This document shows, one piece after another, positions 26,545 to 39,601 of a stretch of DNA of 62,334 bases. The stretch is from the NCBI GenBank assembly GCA_001695595.3, contig MBPM02000212.1, positions 1 to 62,334 of the forward strand. Reading direction: 5' to 3'. Made by a program: the position numbers and the translations under genes. The stretch's first letter is position 1. Every line of letters begins with the position of its first letter. The notes below the pieces were generated by a model, which did no database searches, had not been told where the DNA came from, and saw nothing but the letters and a program-made list of their open reading frames with translations. The DNA comes from Plasmopara viticola. Taxonomy: Eukaryota > Oomycota > Peronosporomycetes > Peronosporales > Peronosporaceae.

Positions 26545-26624
26545 TGGCCAATGTGGGATTCGAACCCACGCCCTTTCGGACCAGTGCCTTAAACTGGCGC
26601 CTTAGACCGCTCGGCCAATTGACC
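26545..26624 (-). tRNA. tRNA-Leu(AAG), unit 38
   Basis: Consensus copy. Flank aC; next copy +719. Confidence 0.9.
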
Positions 26625-27263
26625 GATAGACACTCGATCATACGTTTATTTGTAGATGAATTTAAACGAAAAGAACACCCCAACAAAAGGCAGCTGTGGT
26701 AATAATAACGTGTTTTACCCATATTTATTATGGGATGCAAGGGCACCCATTATACATACAACTTAGAGAGGATTACAGCCTTCACTTCCGTAATATGCTG
26801 CATACTGTATCATAGAGGTCAAAGGGACACTCAAACAAGGCTGCTGAGTGACATTGAGGTGCGAGTAAGGCAACAAAATAGCTGCTACAAAAAGAAAATT
26901 TATGTTGGCCAGTGTGGGATTCGAACCCACGCCCTTCTTGACCAAAGCTTACACTGGCGCCTTAGACCGCTTCGCCGATCGACCACTCGGTACTAGATCA
27001 AGCTTTCACGATAAAGAAACATAGCAAACTCACAGTCCATCAGCAAAACAGTTTTGGAAAGAATACCGTGATCAGCCCATAAGCTTACATTGTATTTAAG
27101 AGGCGACATCGACAACCCATAATGAAATGCTCCAATATAACGGAATCTTACTTCCACTTTAAGCTGTATTTCGGTGTGGGGACGTTAAAGAGACACTCAA
27201 CAAAGCTATAACGTAACATAAAGGCGCAAATAAGGCATCGCTGCTACGAAAAGAAAATTAAGT

Positions 27264-27343
27264 TGGCCAATGTGGGATTCGAACCCACGCCCTTTCGGAC
27301 CAGTGCCTTAAACTGGCGCCTTAGACCGCTCGGCCAATTGACC
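27264..27343 (-). tRNA. tRNA-Leu(AAG), unit 39
   Basis: Consensus copy. Flank bC; next copy +721. Confidence 0.9.
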
Positions 27344-27984
27344 GATAGACACTCGATCATACGTTTATTTGTAGAGGAATTTAAACGAAAAGAACACCCC
27401 AACAAAAGGCAGCTGTGGTAATAATAACGTGTTTTACCCATATTTATTATGGGATGCAAGGGCACCCATTATACATACAACTTAGAGAGGATTACAGCCT
27501 TCACTTCCGTAATATGCTGCATACTGTATCATAGAGGTCAAAGGGACACTCAAACAAGGCTGCTGAGTGACATTGAGGTGCGAGTAAGGCAACAAAATAG
27601 CTGCTACAAAAAGAAAATTTATGTTGGCCAGTGTGGGATTCGAACCCACGCCCTTCTTGACCAAAGCTTACACTGGCGCCTTAGACCGCTTCGCCGATCG
27701 ACCACTCGGTACTAGATCAAGCTTTCACGATAAAGAAACATAGCAAACTCACAGTCCATCAGCAAAACAGTTTTGGAAAGAATACCGTGATCAGCCCATA
27801 AGCTTACATTGTATTTAAGAGGCGACATCGACAACCCATAATGAAATGCTCCAATATAACGGAATCTTACTTCCACTTTAAGCTGTATTTCGGTGTGGGG
27901 ACGTTAAAGAGACACTCAACAAAGCTATAACGTAACATAAAGGCGCAAATAAGCAGCATCGCTGCTACGAAAAGAAAATTAAGT

Positions 27985-28064
27985 TGGCCAATGTGGGATT
28001 CGAACCCACGCCCTTTCGGACCAGTGCCTTAAACTGGCGCCTTAGACCGCTCGGCCAATTGACC
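27985..28064 (-). tRNA. tRNA-Leu(AAG), unit 40
   Basis: Consensus copy. Flank d0; next copy +720. Confidence 0.9.
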
Positions 28065-28704
28065 GATAGACACTCGATCATACGTTTATTTGTAGAGAAT
28101 TTAAACGAAAAGAACACCCCAACAAAAGGCAGCTGTGGTAATAATAACGTGTTTTACCATATTTATTATGGGATGCAAGGGCACCCATTATACATACAAC
28201 TTAGAGAGGATTACAGCCTTCACTTCCGTAATATGCTGCATACTGTATCATAGAGGTCAAAGGGACACTCAAACAAGGCTGCTGAGTGACATTGAGGTGC
28301 GAGTAAGGCAACAAAATAGCTGCTACAAAAAGAAAATTTATGTTGGCCAGTGTGGGATTCGAACCCACGCCCTTCTTGACCAAAGCTTACACTGGCGCCT
28401 TAGACCGCTTCGCCGATCGACCACTCGGTACTAGATCAAGCTTTCACGATAAAGAAACATAGCAAACTCACAGTCCATCAGCAAAACAATTTTGGAAAGA
28501 ATACCGTGATCAGCCCATAAGCTTACATTGTATTTAAGAGGCGACATCGACAACCCATAATGAAATGCTCCAATATAACGGAATCTTACTTCCACTTTAA
28601 GCTGTATTTCGGTGTGGGGACGTTAAAGAGACACTCAACAAAGCTATAACGTAACATAAAGGCGCAAATAATGCAGCATCGCTGCTACGAAAAGAAAATT
28701 AAGT

Positions 28705-28784
28705 TGGCCAATGTGGGATTCGAACCCACGCCCTTTCGGACCAGTGCCTTAAACTGGCGCCTTAGACCGCTCGGCCAATTGACC
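28705..28784 (-). tRNA. tRNA-Leu(AAG), unit 41
   Basis: Consensus copy. Flank a0; next copy +716. The spacer at 28929 has small deletions. Confidence 0.9.
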
Positions 28785-29420
28785 GATAGACACTCGATCA
28801 TACGTTTATTTGTAGATGAATTTAAACGAAAAGAACACCCCAACAAAAGGCAGCTGTGGTAATAATAACGTGTTTTACCATATTTATTATGGGATGCAAG
28901 GGCACCCATTATACATACAACTTAGAGAGGACAGCCTTCCGTAATATGCTGCATACTGTATCATAGAGGTCATAGGGACACTCAAACAAGGCTGCTGAGT
29001 GACATTGAGGTGCGAGTAAGGCAACAAAATAGCTGCTACAAAAAGAAAATTTATGTTGGCCAGTGTGGGATTCGAACCCACGCCCTTCTTGACCAAAGCT
29101 TACACTGGCGCCTTAGACCGCTTCGCCGATCGACCACTCGGTACTAGATCAAGCTTTCACGATAAAGAAACATAGCAAACTCACAGTCCATCAGCAAAAC
29201 AGTTTTGGAAAGAATACCGTGATCAGCCCATAAGCTTACATTGTATTTAAGAGGCGACATCGACAACCCATAATGAAATGCTCCAATATAACGGAATCTT
29301 ACTTCCACTTTAAGCTGTATTTCGGTGTGGGGACGTTAAAGAGACACTCAACAAAGCTATAACGTAACATAAAGGCGCAAATAATGCAGCAAACTCGCTG
29401 CTACGAAAAGAAAATTAAGT

Positions 29421-29500
29421 TGGCCAATGTGGGATTCGAACCCACGCCCTTTCGGACCAGTGCCTTAAACTGGCGCCTTAGACCGCTCGGCCAATTGACC
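29421..29500 (-). tRNA. tRNA-Leu(AAG), unit 42
   Basis: Consensus copy. Flank bC; next copy +719. Confidence 0.9.
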
Positions 29501-30139
29501 GATAGACACTCGATCATACGTTTATTTGTAGAGGAATTTAAACGAAAAGAACACCCCAACAAAAGGCAGCTGTGGTAATAATAACGTGTTTTACCCATAT
29601 TTATTATGGGATGCAAGGGCACCCATTATACATACAACTTAGAGAGGATTACAGCCTTCACTTCCGTAATATGCTGCATACTGTATCATAGAGGTCAAAG
29701 GGACACTCAAACAAGGCTGCTGAGTGACATTGAGGTGCGAGTAAGGCAACAAAATAGCTGCTACAAAAAGAAAATTTATGTTGGCCAGTGTGGGATTCGA
29801 ACCCACGCCCTTCTTGACCAAAGCTTACACTGGCGCCTTAGACCGCTTCGCCGATCGACCACTCGGTACTAGATCAAGCTTTCACGATAAAGAAACATAG
29901 CAAACTCACAGTCCATCAGCAAAACAGTTTTGGAAAGAATACCGTGATCAGCCCATAAGCTTACATTGTATTTAAGAGGCGACATCGACAACCCATAATG
30001 AAATGCTCCAATATAACGGAATCTTACTTCCACTTTAAGCTGTATTTCGGTGTGGGGACGTTAAAGAGACACTCAACAAAGCTATAACGTAACATAAAGG
30101 CGCAAATAAGGCATCGCTGCTACGAAAAGAAAATTAAGT

Positions 30140-30219
30140 TGGCCAATGTGGGATTCGAACCCACGCCCTTTCGGACCAGTGCCTTAAACTGGCGCCTTAG
30201 ACCGCTCGGCCAATTGACC
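30140..30219 (-). tRNA. tRNA-Leu(AAG), unit 43
   Basis: Consensus copy. Flank b0; next copy +722. Confidence 0.9.
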
Positions 30220-30861
30220 GATAGACACTCGATCATACGTTTATTTGTAGAGGAATTTAAACGAAAAGAACACCCCAACAAAAGGCAGCTGTGGTAATAA
30301 TAACGTGTTTTACCATATTTATTATGGGATGCAAGGGCACCCATTATACATACAACTTAGAGGGATTACAGCCTTCACTTCCGTAATATGCTGCATACTG
30401 TATCATAGAGGTCAAAGGGACACTCAAACAAGGCTGCTGAGTGACATTGAGGTGCGAGTAAGGCAACAAAATAGCTGCTACAAAAAGAAAATTTATGTTG
30501 GCCAGTGTGGGATTCGAACCCACGCCCTTCTTGACCAAAGCTTACACTGGCGCCTTAGACCGCTTCGCCGATCGACCACTCGGTACTAGATCAAGCTTTC
30601 ACGATAAAGAAACATAGCAAACTCACAGTCCATCAGCAAAACAGTTTTGGAAAGAATACCGTGATCAGCCCATAAGCTTACATTGTATTTAAGAGGCGAC
30701 ATCGACAACCCATAATGAAATGCTCCAATATAACGGAATCTTACTTCCACTTTAAGCTGTATTTCGGTGTGGGGACGTTAAAGAGACACTCAACAAAGCT
30801 ATAACGTAACATAAAGGCGCAAATAATGCAGCAACTCGCTGCTACGAAAAGAAAATTAAGT

Positions 30862-30941
30862 TGGCCAATGTGGGATTCGAACCCACGCCCTTTCGGACCA
30901 GTGCCTTAAACTGGCGCCTTAGACCGCTCGGCCAATTGACC
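30862..30941 (-). tRNA. tRNA-Leu(AAG), unit 44
   Basis: Consensus copy. Flank bC; next copy +732, owing to a short duplication of TTGTA near 31411. Confidence 0.9.
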
Positions 30942-31593
30942 GATAGACACTCGATCATACGTTTATTTGTAGAGGAATTTAAACGAAAAGAACACCCCAA
31001 CAAAAGGCAGCTGTGGTAATAATAACGTGTTTTACCCATATTTATTATGGGATGCAAGGGCACCCATTATACATACAACTTAGAGAGGATTACAGCCTTC
31101 ACTTCCGTAATATGCTGCATACTGTATCATAGAGGTCAAAGGGACACTCAAACAAGGCTGCTGAGTGACATTGAGGTGCGAGTAAGGCAACAAAATAGCT
31201 GCTACAAAAAGAAAATTTATGTTGGCCAGTGTGGGATTCGAACCCACGCCCTTCTTGACCAAAGCTTACACTGGCGCCTTAGACCGCTTCGCCGATCGAC
31301 CACTCGGTACTAGATCAAGCTTTCACGATAAAGAAACATAGCAAACTCACAGTCCATCAGCAAAACATTTTGGAAAGAATAACCGTGATCAGCCCATAAG
31401 CCATTACATTGTATTGTATTTAAGAGGCGACATCGACAACCCATAATGAAATGCTCCAATATAACGGAATCTTACTTCCACTTTAAGCTGTATTTCGGTG
31501 TGGGGACGTTAAAGAGACACTCAACAAAGCTATAACGTAACATAAAGGCGCAAATAATGCAGCAATCTCACTGCTACGAAAAGAAAATTAAGT

Positions 31594-31673
31594 TGGCCAA
31601 TGTGGGATTCGAACCCACGCCCTTTCGGACCAGTGCCTTAAACTGGCGCCTTAGACCGCTCGGCCAATTGACC
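31594..31673 (-). tRNA. tRNA-Leu(AAG), unit 45
   Basis: Consensus copy. Flank cC; next copy +725. Confidence 0.9.
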
Positions 31674-32318
31674 GATAGACACTCGATCATACGTTTATTT
31701 GTAGAGGAATTCAAACGAAAAGAACACCCCAACAAAAGGCAGCTGTGGTAATAATAACGTGTTTTACCCATATTTATTATGGGATGCAAGGGCACCCATT
31801 ATACATACAACTTAGAGAGGATTACAGCCTTCACTTCCGTAATATGCTGCATACTGTATCATAGAGGTCAAAGGGACACTCAAACAAGGCTGCTGAGTGA
31901 CATTGAGGTGCGAGTAAGGCAACAAAATAGCTGCTACAAAAAGAAAATTTATGTTGGCCAGTGTGGGATTCGAACCCACGCCCTTCTTGACCAAAGCTTA
32001 CACTGGCGCCTTAGACCGCTTCGCCGATCGACCACTCGGTACTAGATCAAGCTTTCACGATAAAGAAACATAGCAAACTCACAGTCCATCAGCAAAACAC
32101 TTTTGGAAAGAATACCGTGATCAGCCCATAAGCTTACATTGTATTTAAGAGGCGACATCGACAACCCATAATGAATTGCTCCAATATAACGGAACCTTAC
32201 TTCCACTTTAAGCTGTATTTCGGTGTGGGGATGTTGAAGAGACACTTAAGAAAGCTATAACGTAACATAAAGGCGCAAATAATGCAGCAATCTCACTGCT
32301 ACGAAAAGAAAATTAAGT

Positions 32319-32398
32319 TGGCCAATGTGGGATTCGAACCCACGCCCTTTCGGACCAGAGCCTTAAACTGGCGCCTTAGACCGCTCGTCCAATTGACC
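32319..32398 (-). tRNA. tRNA-Leu(AAG), unit 46, D-stem and anticodon-stem variant
   Basis: Position 11 is A instead of C, which breaks the D-stem pair with G24 and alters the A box. Position 39 is T instead of A, which breaks the last anticodon-stem pair. It is probably a poor or dead tRNA. It begins the diverged block. Flank aT; next copy +724. Confidence 0.7.
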
Positions 32399-33042
32399 GA
32401 TAGACACTAGGTCATACGTTTATTTGTAGATGAATTTAAACGAAAAGAACACCCCAACATAAGGCAGCTGTGGTATTAATAACGTGTTTTACTCATATTT
32501 ATTATGGGATGCAAGGGCACCCATTATACATACAACTTAGAAAGGATTACAGCTGTCACTTCCGTAATATGCTGCATACTGTATCATAGAGGTCAAAGGG
32601 ACACTCAAACAAGGCTTCTGAGTGACATTGAGGTGCGAGTAAGGCAACAAAATAGCTGCTACAAAAAGAAAATTTATGTTGGCCAGTGTGGGATTCGAAC
32701 CCACGCCCTTCTTGACCAAAGCTTACACTGGCGCCTTAGACCGCTTCGCCGATCGACCACTCGGTACTAGATCAAGCTTTCACGATAAAGAAACATAGCA
32801 AACTCACAGTCCATCAGCAAAACAGTTTTGGAAAGGATACCGTGATCAGCCCATAAACTGACATTGTATTTAAGAGGCGACATCGACAACCCATAATGAA
32901 ATGCTCCAATATAACGGAATCTTACTTCCACTTTAAGCTGTATTTCGGTGTGGGGATGTTGAAGAGACACTTAAGAAAGCTATAACGTAACATAAAGGCG
33001 CAAATAATGCAGCAATCTCACTGCTACGAAAAGAAAATAAGT

Positions 33043-33122
33043 TGGCCAATGTGGGATTCGAACCCACGCCCTTTCGGACCAGTGCCTTAAACTGGCGCCT
33101 TAGACCGCTCGTCCAATTGACC
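33043..33122 (-). tRNA. tRNA-Leu(AAG), unit 47, D-stem variant
   Basis: It carries the same C11-to-A change as unit 46, but the anticodon stem is normal. Next copy +696. Confidence 0.75.
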
Positions 33123-33375
33123 GATAGACACTAGGTCATACGTTTATTTGTAGATGAATTTCAACGAAAAGAAATCCCCAACATAAGGCAGCTGTGGTAT
33201 TAATAACGTGTTTTACTCATATTTATTATGGGATGCAAGGGCACCCATTATACATACAACTTAGAAAGGATTACAGCCGTCACTTCCGTAATATGCTGCA
33301 TACTGTATCATAGAGGTCAAAGGGACACTCAAACAAGGCTGTCGAGTGACATTGAGGTGCGAGTGAACAAAATAG

Positions 33376-33453
33376 GCAACCAGTGCTATTCGAACCCACG
33401 CCCTTCTTGACCAAAGCTTACACTGGCGCCTTAGACCGCTTCGCCGATCGACC
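33376..33453 (-). pseudogene. Remodelled second copy with broken T arm and lost terminator
   Basis: The left part reads GGCAACCAGTGCTATTCG, so the T stem no longer pairs and the acceptor 3' strand is changed. The upstream A-rich stretch that supplies the Pol III terminator in other units is gone. Unlike the usual base differences, this looks like a local replacement of about 40 bp. Confidence 0.6.
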
Positions 33454-33738
33454 ACTCGGTACTAGATCAAGCTTTCACGATAAAGAAACATAGCAAACTC
33501 ACAGTCCATCAGCAAAACAGTTTTGGAAAGAATACCGTGATCAGCCCATAAGCTTACATTGTATTTAAGAGGCGACATCGACAACCCATAATGAAATGCT
33601 CCAATATAACGGAATCTTACTTCCACTTTAAGCTGTATTTCGGTGTGGGGACGTTAAAGAGACACTCAACAAAGCTATAACGTAACATAAAGGCGCAAAT
33701 AATGCAGCAATCTCACTGCTACGAAAAGAAAAGTAAGT

Positions 33739-33818
33739 TGGCCAATGTGGGATTCGAACCCACGCCCTTTCGGACCAGTGCCTTAAACTGGCGCCTTAGA
33801 CCGCTCGGCCAATTGACC
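33739..33818 (-). tRNA. tRNA-Leu(AAG), unit 48
   Basis: The gene is consensus although it lies inside the diverged block; its 5' flank has private changes (GACAGACACTCAATC). Flank aT; next copy +725. Confidence 0.88.
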
Positions 33819-34463
33819 GACAGACACTCAATCATACATTTATTTGTAGATGAATTTAAACGAAAAGAACACCCCAACAAAAGGCAGCTGTGGTAATAAT
33901 AACGTGTTTTACTCATATTTATTATGGGATGCAAGGGCACCCATTATACATACAACTTAGAGAGGATTACAGCCTTCACTTCCGTAATATGCTGCATACT
34001 GTATCATAGAGGTCAAAGGGACACTTAAACAAGGCTGCTGAGTGACATTGAGGTGCGAGTAAGGCAACAAAATAGCTGCTACAAAAAGAAAATTTATGTT
34101 GGCCAGTGTGGGATTCGAACCCACGCCCTTCTTGACCAAAGCTTACACTGGCGCCTTAGACCGCTTCGCCGATCGACCACTCGGTACTAGATCAAGCTTT
34201 CACGATAAAGAAACATAGCAAACTCACAGTCCATCAGCAAAACACTTTTGGAAAGGATACCGTGATCAGCCCATAAGCTGACATTGTATTTAAGAGGCGA
34301 CATCGACAACCCATAATGAAATGCTCCAATATAACGGAATCTTACTTCCACTTTAAGCTGTATTTCGGTGTGGGGATGTTGAAGAGACACTCAAGAAAGC
34401 TATAACGTAACATAAAGGCGCAAATAATGCAGCAATCTCACTGCTACGAAAAGAAAATTAAGT

Positions 34464-34543
34464 TGGCCAATGTGGGATTCGAACCCACGCCCTTTCGGAC
34501 CAGTGCCTTAAACTGGCGCCTTAGACCGCTCGTCCAATTGACC
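34464..34543 (-). tRNA. tRNA-Leu(AAG), unit 49, D-stem variant
   Basis: Same C11-to-A change as units 46 and 47. The flank reads ACTCCT; next copy +723. Confidence 0.75.
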
Positions 34544-35186
34544 GATAGACACTAGGTCATACGTTTATTTGTAGATGAATTTCAACGAAAAGAAATCCCC
34601 AACATAAGGCAGCTGTGGTATTAATAACGTGTTTTACTCCTATTTATTATGGGATGCAAGGGCACCCATTATACATACAACTTAGAAAGGATTACAGCCT
34701 TCACTTCCGTAATATGCTGCATACTGTATCATAGAGGTCAAAGGGACAGTTAAACAAGGCTGCTGAGTGACATTGAGGTGCGAGTAAGGCAACAAAATAG
34801 CTGCTACAAAAAGAAAATTTATGTTGGCCAGTGTGGGATTCGAACCCACGCCCTTCTTGACCAAAGCTTACACTGGCGCCTTAGACCGCTTCGCCGATCG
34901 ACCACTCGGTACTAGATCAAGCTTTCACGATAAAGAAACATAGCAAACTCACAGTCCATCAGCAAAACAGTTTTGGAAAGGATACCGTGATCAGCCCATA
35001 AGCTGACATTGTATTTAAGAGGCGACATCGACAACCCATAATGAAATGCTCCAATATAACGGAATCTTACTTCCACTTTAAGCTGTATTTCGGTGTGGGA
35101 CGTTAAGAGACACTCAACAAAGCTATAACGTAACATAAAGGCGCAAATAATGCAGCAATCTCACTGCTACGAAAAGAAAATTAAGT

Positions 35187-35266
35187 TGGCCAATGTGGGA
35201 TTCGAACCCACGCCCTTTCGGACCAGTGCCTTAAACTGGCGCCTTAGACCGCTCGGCCAATTGACC
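35187..35266 (-). tRNA. tRNA-Leu(AAG), unit 50
   Basis: Consensus gene with diverged flank (GATGAATTTC, T); next copy +723. Confidence 0.88.
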
Positions 35267-35909
35267 GATAGACACTCGATCATACGTTTATTTGTAGATG
35301 AATTTCAAACGAAAAGAAACCCCAACAAAGGCAGCTGTGGTAATAATAACGTGTTTTACTCATATTTATTATGGGATGCAAGGGCACCCATTATACATAC
35401 AACTTAGAAAGGATTACAGCCTCACTTCCGTAATATGCTGCATACTGTATCATAGAGGTCAAAGGGACAGTTAAACAAGGCTTCTGAGTGACATTGAGGT
35501 GCGAGGAAGGCAACAAAATAGCTGCTACAAAAAGAAAATTTATGTTGGCCAGTGTGGGATTCGAACCCACGCCCTTCTTGACCAAAGCTTACACTGGCGC
35601 CTTAGACCGCTTCGCCGATCAACCACTCGGTACTAGATCAAGCTTTCACGATAAAGAAACATAGCAAACTCACAGTCCATCAGCAAAACAATTTTGGAAA
35701 GAATACCGTGATCAGCCCATAAGCTTACATTGTATTTAAGAGGCGACATCGACAACCCATAATGAAATGCTCCAATATAACGGAATCTTACTTCCACTTT
35801 AAGCTGTATTTCGGTGTGGGGATGTTGAAGAGACACTTAAGAAAGCTATAACGTAACATAAAGGCGCAAATAATGCAGCAAACTCGCTGCTACGAAAAGA
35901 AAATTAAGT

Positions 35910-35989
35910 TGGCCAATGTGGGATTCGAACCCACGCCCTTTCGGACCAGTGCCTTAAACTGGCGCCTTAGACCGCTCGGCCAATTGACC
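35910..35989 (-). tRNA. tRNA-Leu(AAG), unit 51
   Basis: Consensus copy. Flank aT; next copy only +483 because the second tRNA-like copy is deleted. Confidence 0.9.
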
Positions 35990-36392
35990 GATAGACACTC
36001 GATCATACGTTTATTTGTAGATGAATTTAAACGAAAAGAACACCCCAACAAAAGGCAGCTGTGGTAATAATAACGTGTTTTACTCATATTTATTATGGGA
36101 TGCAAGGGCACCCATTATACATACAACTTAGAACATAGCAAACTCACAGTCCATCAGCAAAACAATTTTGGAAAGAATACCGTGATCAGCCCATAAGCTG
36201 ACATTGTATTTAAGAGGCGACATCGATCAACTTACCGACATCGAATGAAATGCTCCAATATAACGGAATCTTACTTCCACTTTAAGCTGTATTTCGGTGT
36301 GGGGACGTTAAAGAGACACTCAACAAAGCTATAACGTAACATAAAGGCGCAAATAATGCAGCAAACTCGCTGCTACGAAAAGAAAATTAAGT

Positions 36393-36472
36393 TGGCCAAT
36401 GTGGGATTCGAACCCACGCCCTTTCGGACCAGTGCCTTAAACTGGCGCCTTAGACCGCTCGGCCAATTGACC
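36393..36472 (-). tRNA. tRNA-Leu(AAG), unit 52
   Basis: Consensus copy. Flank cC; next copy +724. Confidence 0.9.
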
Positions 36473-37116
36473 GATAGACACTCGATCATACGTTTATTTG
36501 TAGAGGAATTCAAACGAAAAGAACACCCCAACAAAAGGCAGCTGTGGTAATAATAACGTGTTTTACCCATATTTATTATGGGATGCAAGGGCACCCATTA
36601 TACATACAACTTAGAGAGGATTACAGCCTTCACTTCCGTAATATGCTGCATACTGTATCATAGAGGTCAAAGGGACACTTAAACAAGGCTGCTGAGTGAC
36701 ATTGAGGTGCGAGTAAGGCAACAAAATAGCTGCTACAAAAAGAAAATTTATGTTGGCCAGTGTGGGATTCGAACCCACGCCCTTCTTGACCAAAGCTTAC
36801 ACTGGCGCCTTAGACCGCTTCGCCGATCGACCACTCGGTACTAGATCAAGCTTTCACGATAAAGAAACATAGCAAACTCACAGTCCATCAGCAAAACAAT
36901 TTTGGAAAGAATACCGTGATCAGCCCATAAGCTTACATTGTATTTAAGAGGCGACATCGACAACCCATAATGAAATGCTCCAATATAACGGAATCTTACT
37001 TCCACTTTAAGCTGTATTTTGGTGTGGGGACGTTAAAGAGACACTCAACAAAGCTATAACGTAACATAAGGCGCAAATAATGCAGCAAACTCGCTGCTAC
37101 GAAAAGAAAATTAAGT

Positions 37117-37196
37117 TGGCCAATGTGGGATTCGAACCCACGCCCTTTCGGACCAGTGCCTTAAACTGGCGCCTTAGACCGCTCGGCCAATTGACC
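37117..37196 (-). tRNA. tRNA-Leu(AAG), unit 53
   Basis: Consensus copy. Flank c0; next copy +722. Confidence 0.9.
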
Positions 37197-37838
37197 GATA
37201 GACACTCGATCATACGTTTATTTGTAGAGGAATTCAAACGAAAAGAACACCCCAACAAAAGGCAGCTGTGGTAATAATACGTGTTTTACCATATTTATTA
37301 TGGGATGCAAGGGCATCCATTATACATACAACTTAGAGAGGATTACAGCCTTCACTTCCGTAATATGCTGCATACTGTATCATAGAGGTCAAAGGGACAC
37401 TTATACAAGGCTTCTGAGTGACATTGAGGTGCGAGAAAGGCAACAAAATAGCTGCTACAAAAAGAAAATTTATGTTGGCCAGTGTGGGATTCGAACCCAC
37501 GCCCTTCTTGACCAAAGCTTACACTGGCGCCTTAGACCGCTTCGCCGATCAACCACTCGGTACTAGATCAAGCTTTCACGATAAAGAAACATAGCAAACT
37601 CACAGTCCATCAGCAAAACAGTTTTGGAAAGAATACCGTGATCAGCCCATAAGCTTACATTGTATTTAAGAGGCGACATCGACAACCCATAATGAAATGC
37701 TCCAATATAACAGAATCTTACTTCCACTTTAAGCTGTATTTCGGTGTGGGATGTTGAAGAGACACTTAAGAAAGCTATAACGTAACATAAAGGCGCAAAT
37801 AATGCAGCAAACTCGCTGCTACGAAAAGAAAATTAAGT

Positions 37839-37918
37839 TGGCCAATGTGGGATTCGAACCCACGCCCTTTCGGACCAGTGCCTTAAACTGGCGCCTTAGA
37901 CCGCTCGGCCAATTGACC
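37839..37918 (-). tRNA. tRNA-Leu(AAG), unit 54
   Basis: Consensus gene. The flank GATGAATTC is intermediate between a and c, then T; next copy +725. Confidence 0.9.
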
Positions 37919-38563
37919 GATAGACACTCGATCATACGTTTATTTGTAGATGAATTCAAACGAAAAGAACACCCCAACAAAAGGCAGCTGTGGTAATAAT
38001 AACGTGTTTTACTCATATTTATTATGGGATGCAAGGGCACCCATTATACATACAACTTAAAGAGGATTACAACCTTCACTTCCGTAATATGCTGCATACT
38101 GTATCATAGAGGTCGAAGGGACACTCAAACAAGGCTGCTGAGTGACATTGAGGTGCGAGTAAGGCAACAAAATAGTTGCTACAAAAAGAAAATTTATGTT
38201 GGCCAGTGTGGGATTCGAACCCACGCCCTTCTTGACCAAAGCTTACACTGGCGCCTTAGACCGCTTCGCCGATCGACTACTCGGTACTAGATCAAGCTTT
38301 CACGATAAAGAAACATAGCAAACTCACAGTCCATCAGCAAAACAGTTTTGGAAAGAATACCGTGATCAGCCCATAAGCTTACATTGTATTTAAGAGGCGA
38401 CATCGACAACCCATAATGAAATGCTCCAATAAAACGGAATCTTACTTCCACTTTAAGCTGTATTTCGGTGTGGGGACGTTAAAGAGACACTCAACAAAGC
38501 TATAACGTAACATAAAGGCGCAAATAATGCAGCAAACTCGCTGCTACGAAAAGAAAATTAAGT

Positions 38564-38643
38564 TGGCCAATGTGGGATTCGAACCCACGCCCTTTCGGAC
38601 CAGTGCCTTAAACTGGCGCCTTAGACCGCTCGGCCAATTGACC
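38564..38643 (-). tRNA. tRNA-Leu(AAG), unit 55
   Basis: Consensus copy. Flank cC; next copy +725. Confidence 0.9.
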
Positions 38644-39288
38644 GATAGACACTCGATCATACGTTTATTTGTAGAGGAATTCAAACGAAAAGAACACCCC
38701 AACAAAAGGCAGCTGTGGTAATAATAACGTGTTTTACCCATATTTATTATGGGATGCAAGGGCACCCATTATACATACAACTTAGAGAGGATTACAGCCT
38801 TCACTTCCGTAATATGCTGCATACTGTATCATAGAGGTCAAAGGGTTGCTTAAACAAGGCTGCTGAGTGACATTGAGGTGCGAGTAAGGCAACAAAATAG
38901 CTGCTACAAAAAGAAAATTTATGTTGGCCAGTGTGGGATTCGAACCCACGCCCTTCTTGACCAAAGCTTACACTGGCGCCTTAGACCGCTTCGCCGATCG
39001 ACCACTCGGTACTAGATCAAGCTTTCACGATAAAGAAACATAGCAAACTCACAGTCCATCAGCAAAACAATTTTGGAAAGAATACCGTGATCAGCCCATA
39101 AGCTTACATTGTATTTAAGAGGCGACATCGACAACCCATAATGAAATGCTCCAATATAACGGAATCTTACTTCCACTTTAAGCTGTATTTCGGTGTGGGG
39201 ACGTTAAAGAGACACTCAACAAAGCTATAACGTAACATAAAGGCGCAAATAATGCAGCAAACTCGCTGCTACGAAAAGAAAATTAAGT

Positions 39289-39368
39289 TGGCCAATGTGG
39301 GATTCGAACCCACGCCCTTTCGGACCAGTGCCTTAAACTGGCGCCTTAGACCGCTCGGCCAATTGACC
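39289..39368 (-). tRNA. tRNA-Leu(AAG), unit 56
   Basis: Consensus gene. Flank aT; next copy +552 because the following half-unit is rearranged. Confidence 0.9.
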
Positions 39369-39557
39369 GATAGACACTCGATCATACGTTTATTTGTAGA
39401 TGAATTTAAACGAAAAGAACACCCCAACAAAAGGCAGCTGTGGTAATAACAACGTGTTTTACTCATATTTTTGTGGGATGCAAGGGCACCCATTATACAT
39501 ACAACTTAGAACATAGCAAACATCACAGTCCATCAGCAAAACACATTTATGGAAAGA

Positions 39558-39601
39558 CCAAAGCTTACACTGGCGCCTTAGACCGCTTCGCCGATCGACC
39601 A
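39558..39601 (-). pseudogene. Half second copy lacking its 3' half
   Basis: Only the 5' half (acceptor 5' strand, D arm, anticodon arm) remains. The T arm, B box and terminator are replaced by joined spacer fragments. The surrounding half-unit (39509-39690) is scrambled, with several short deletions. Confidence 0.6.
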
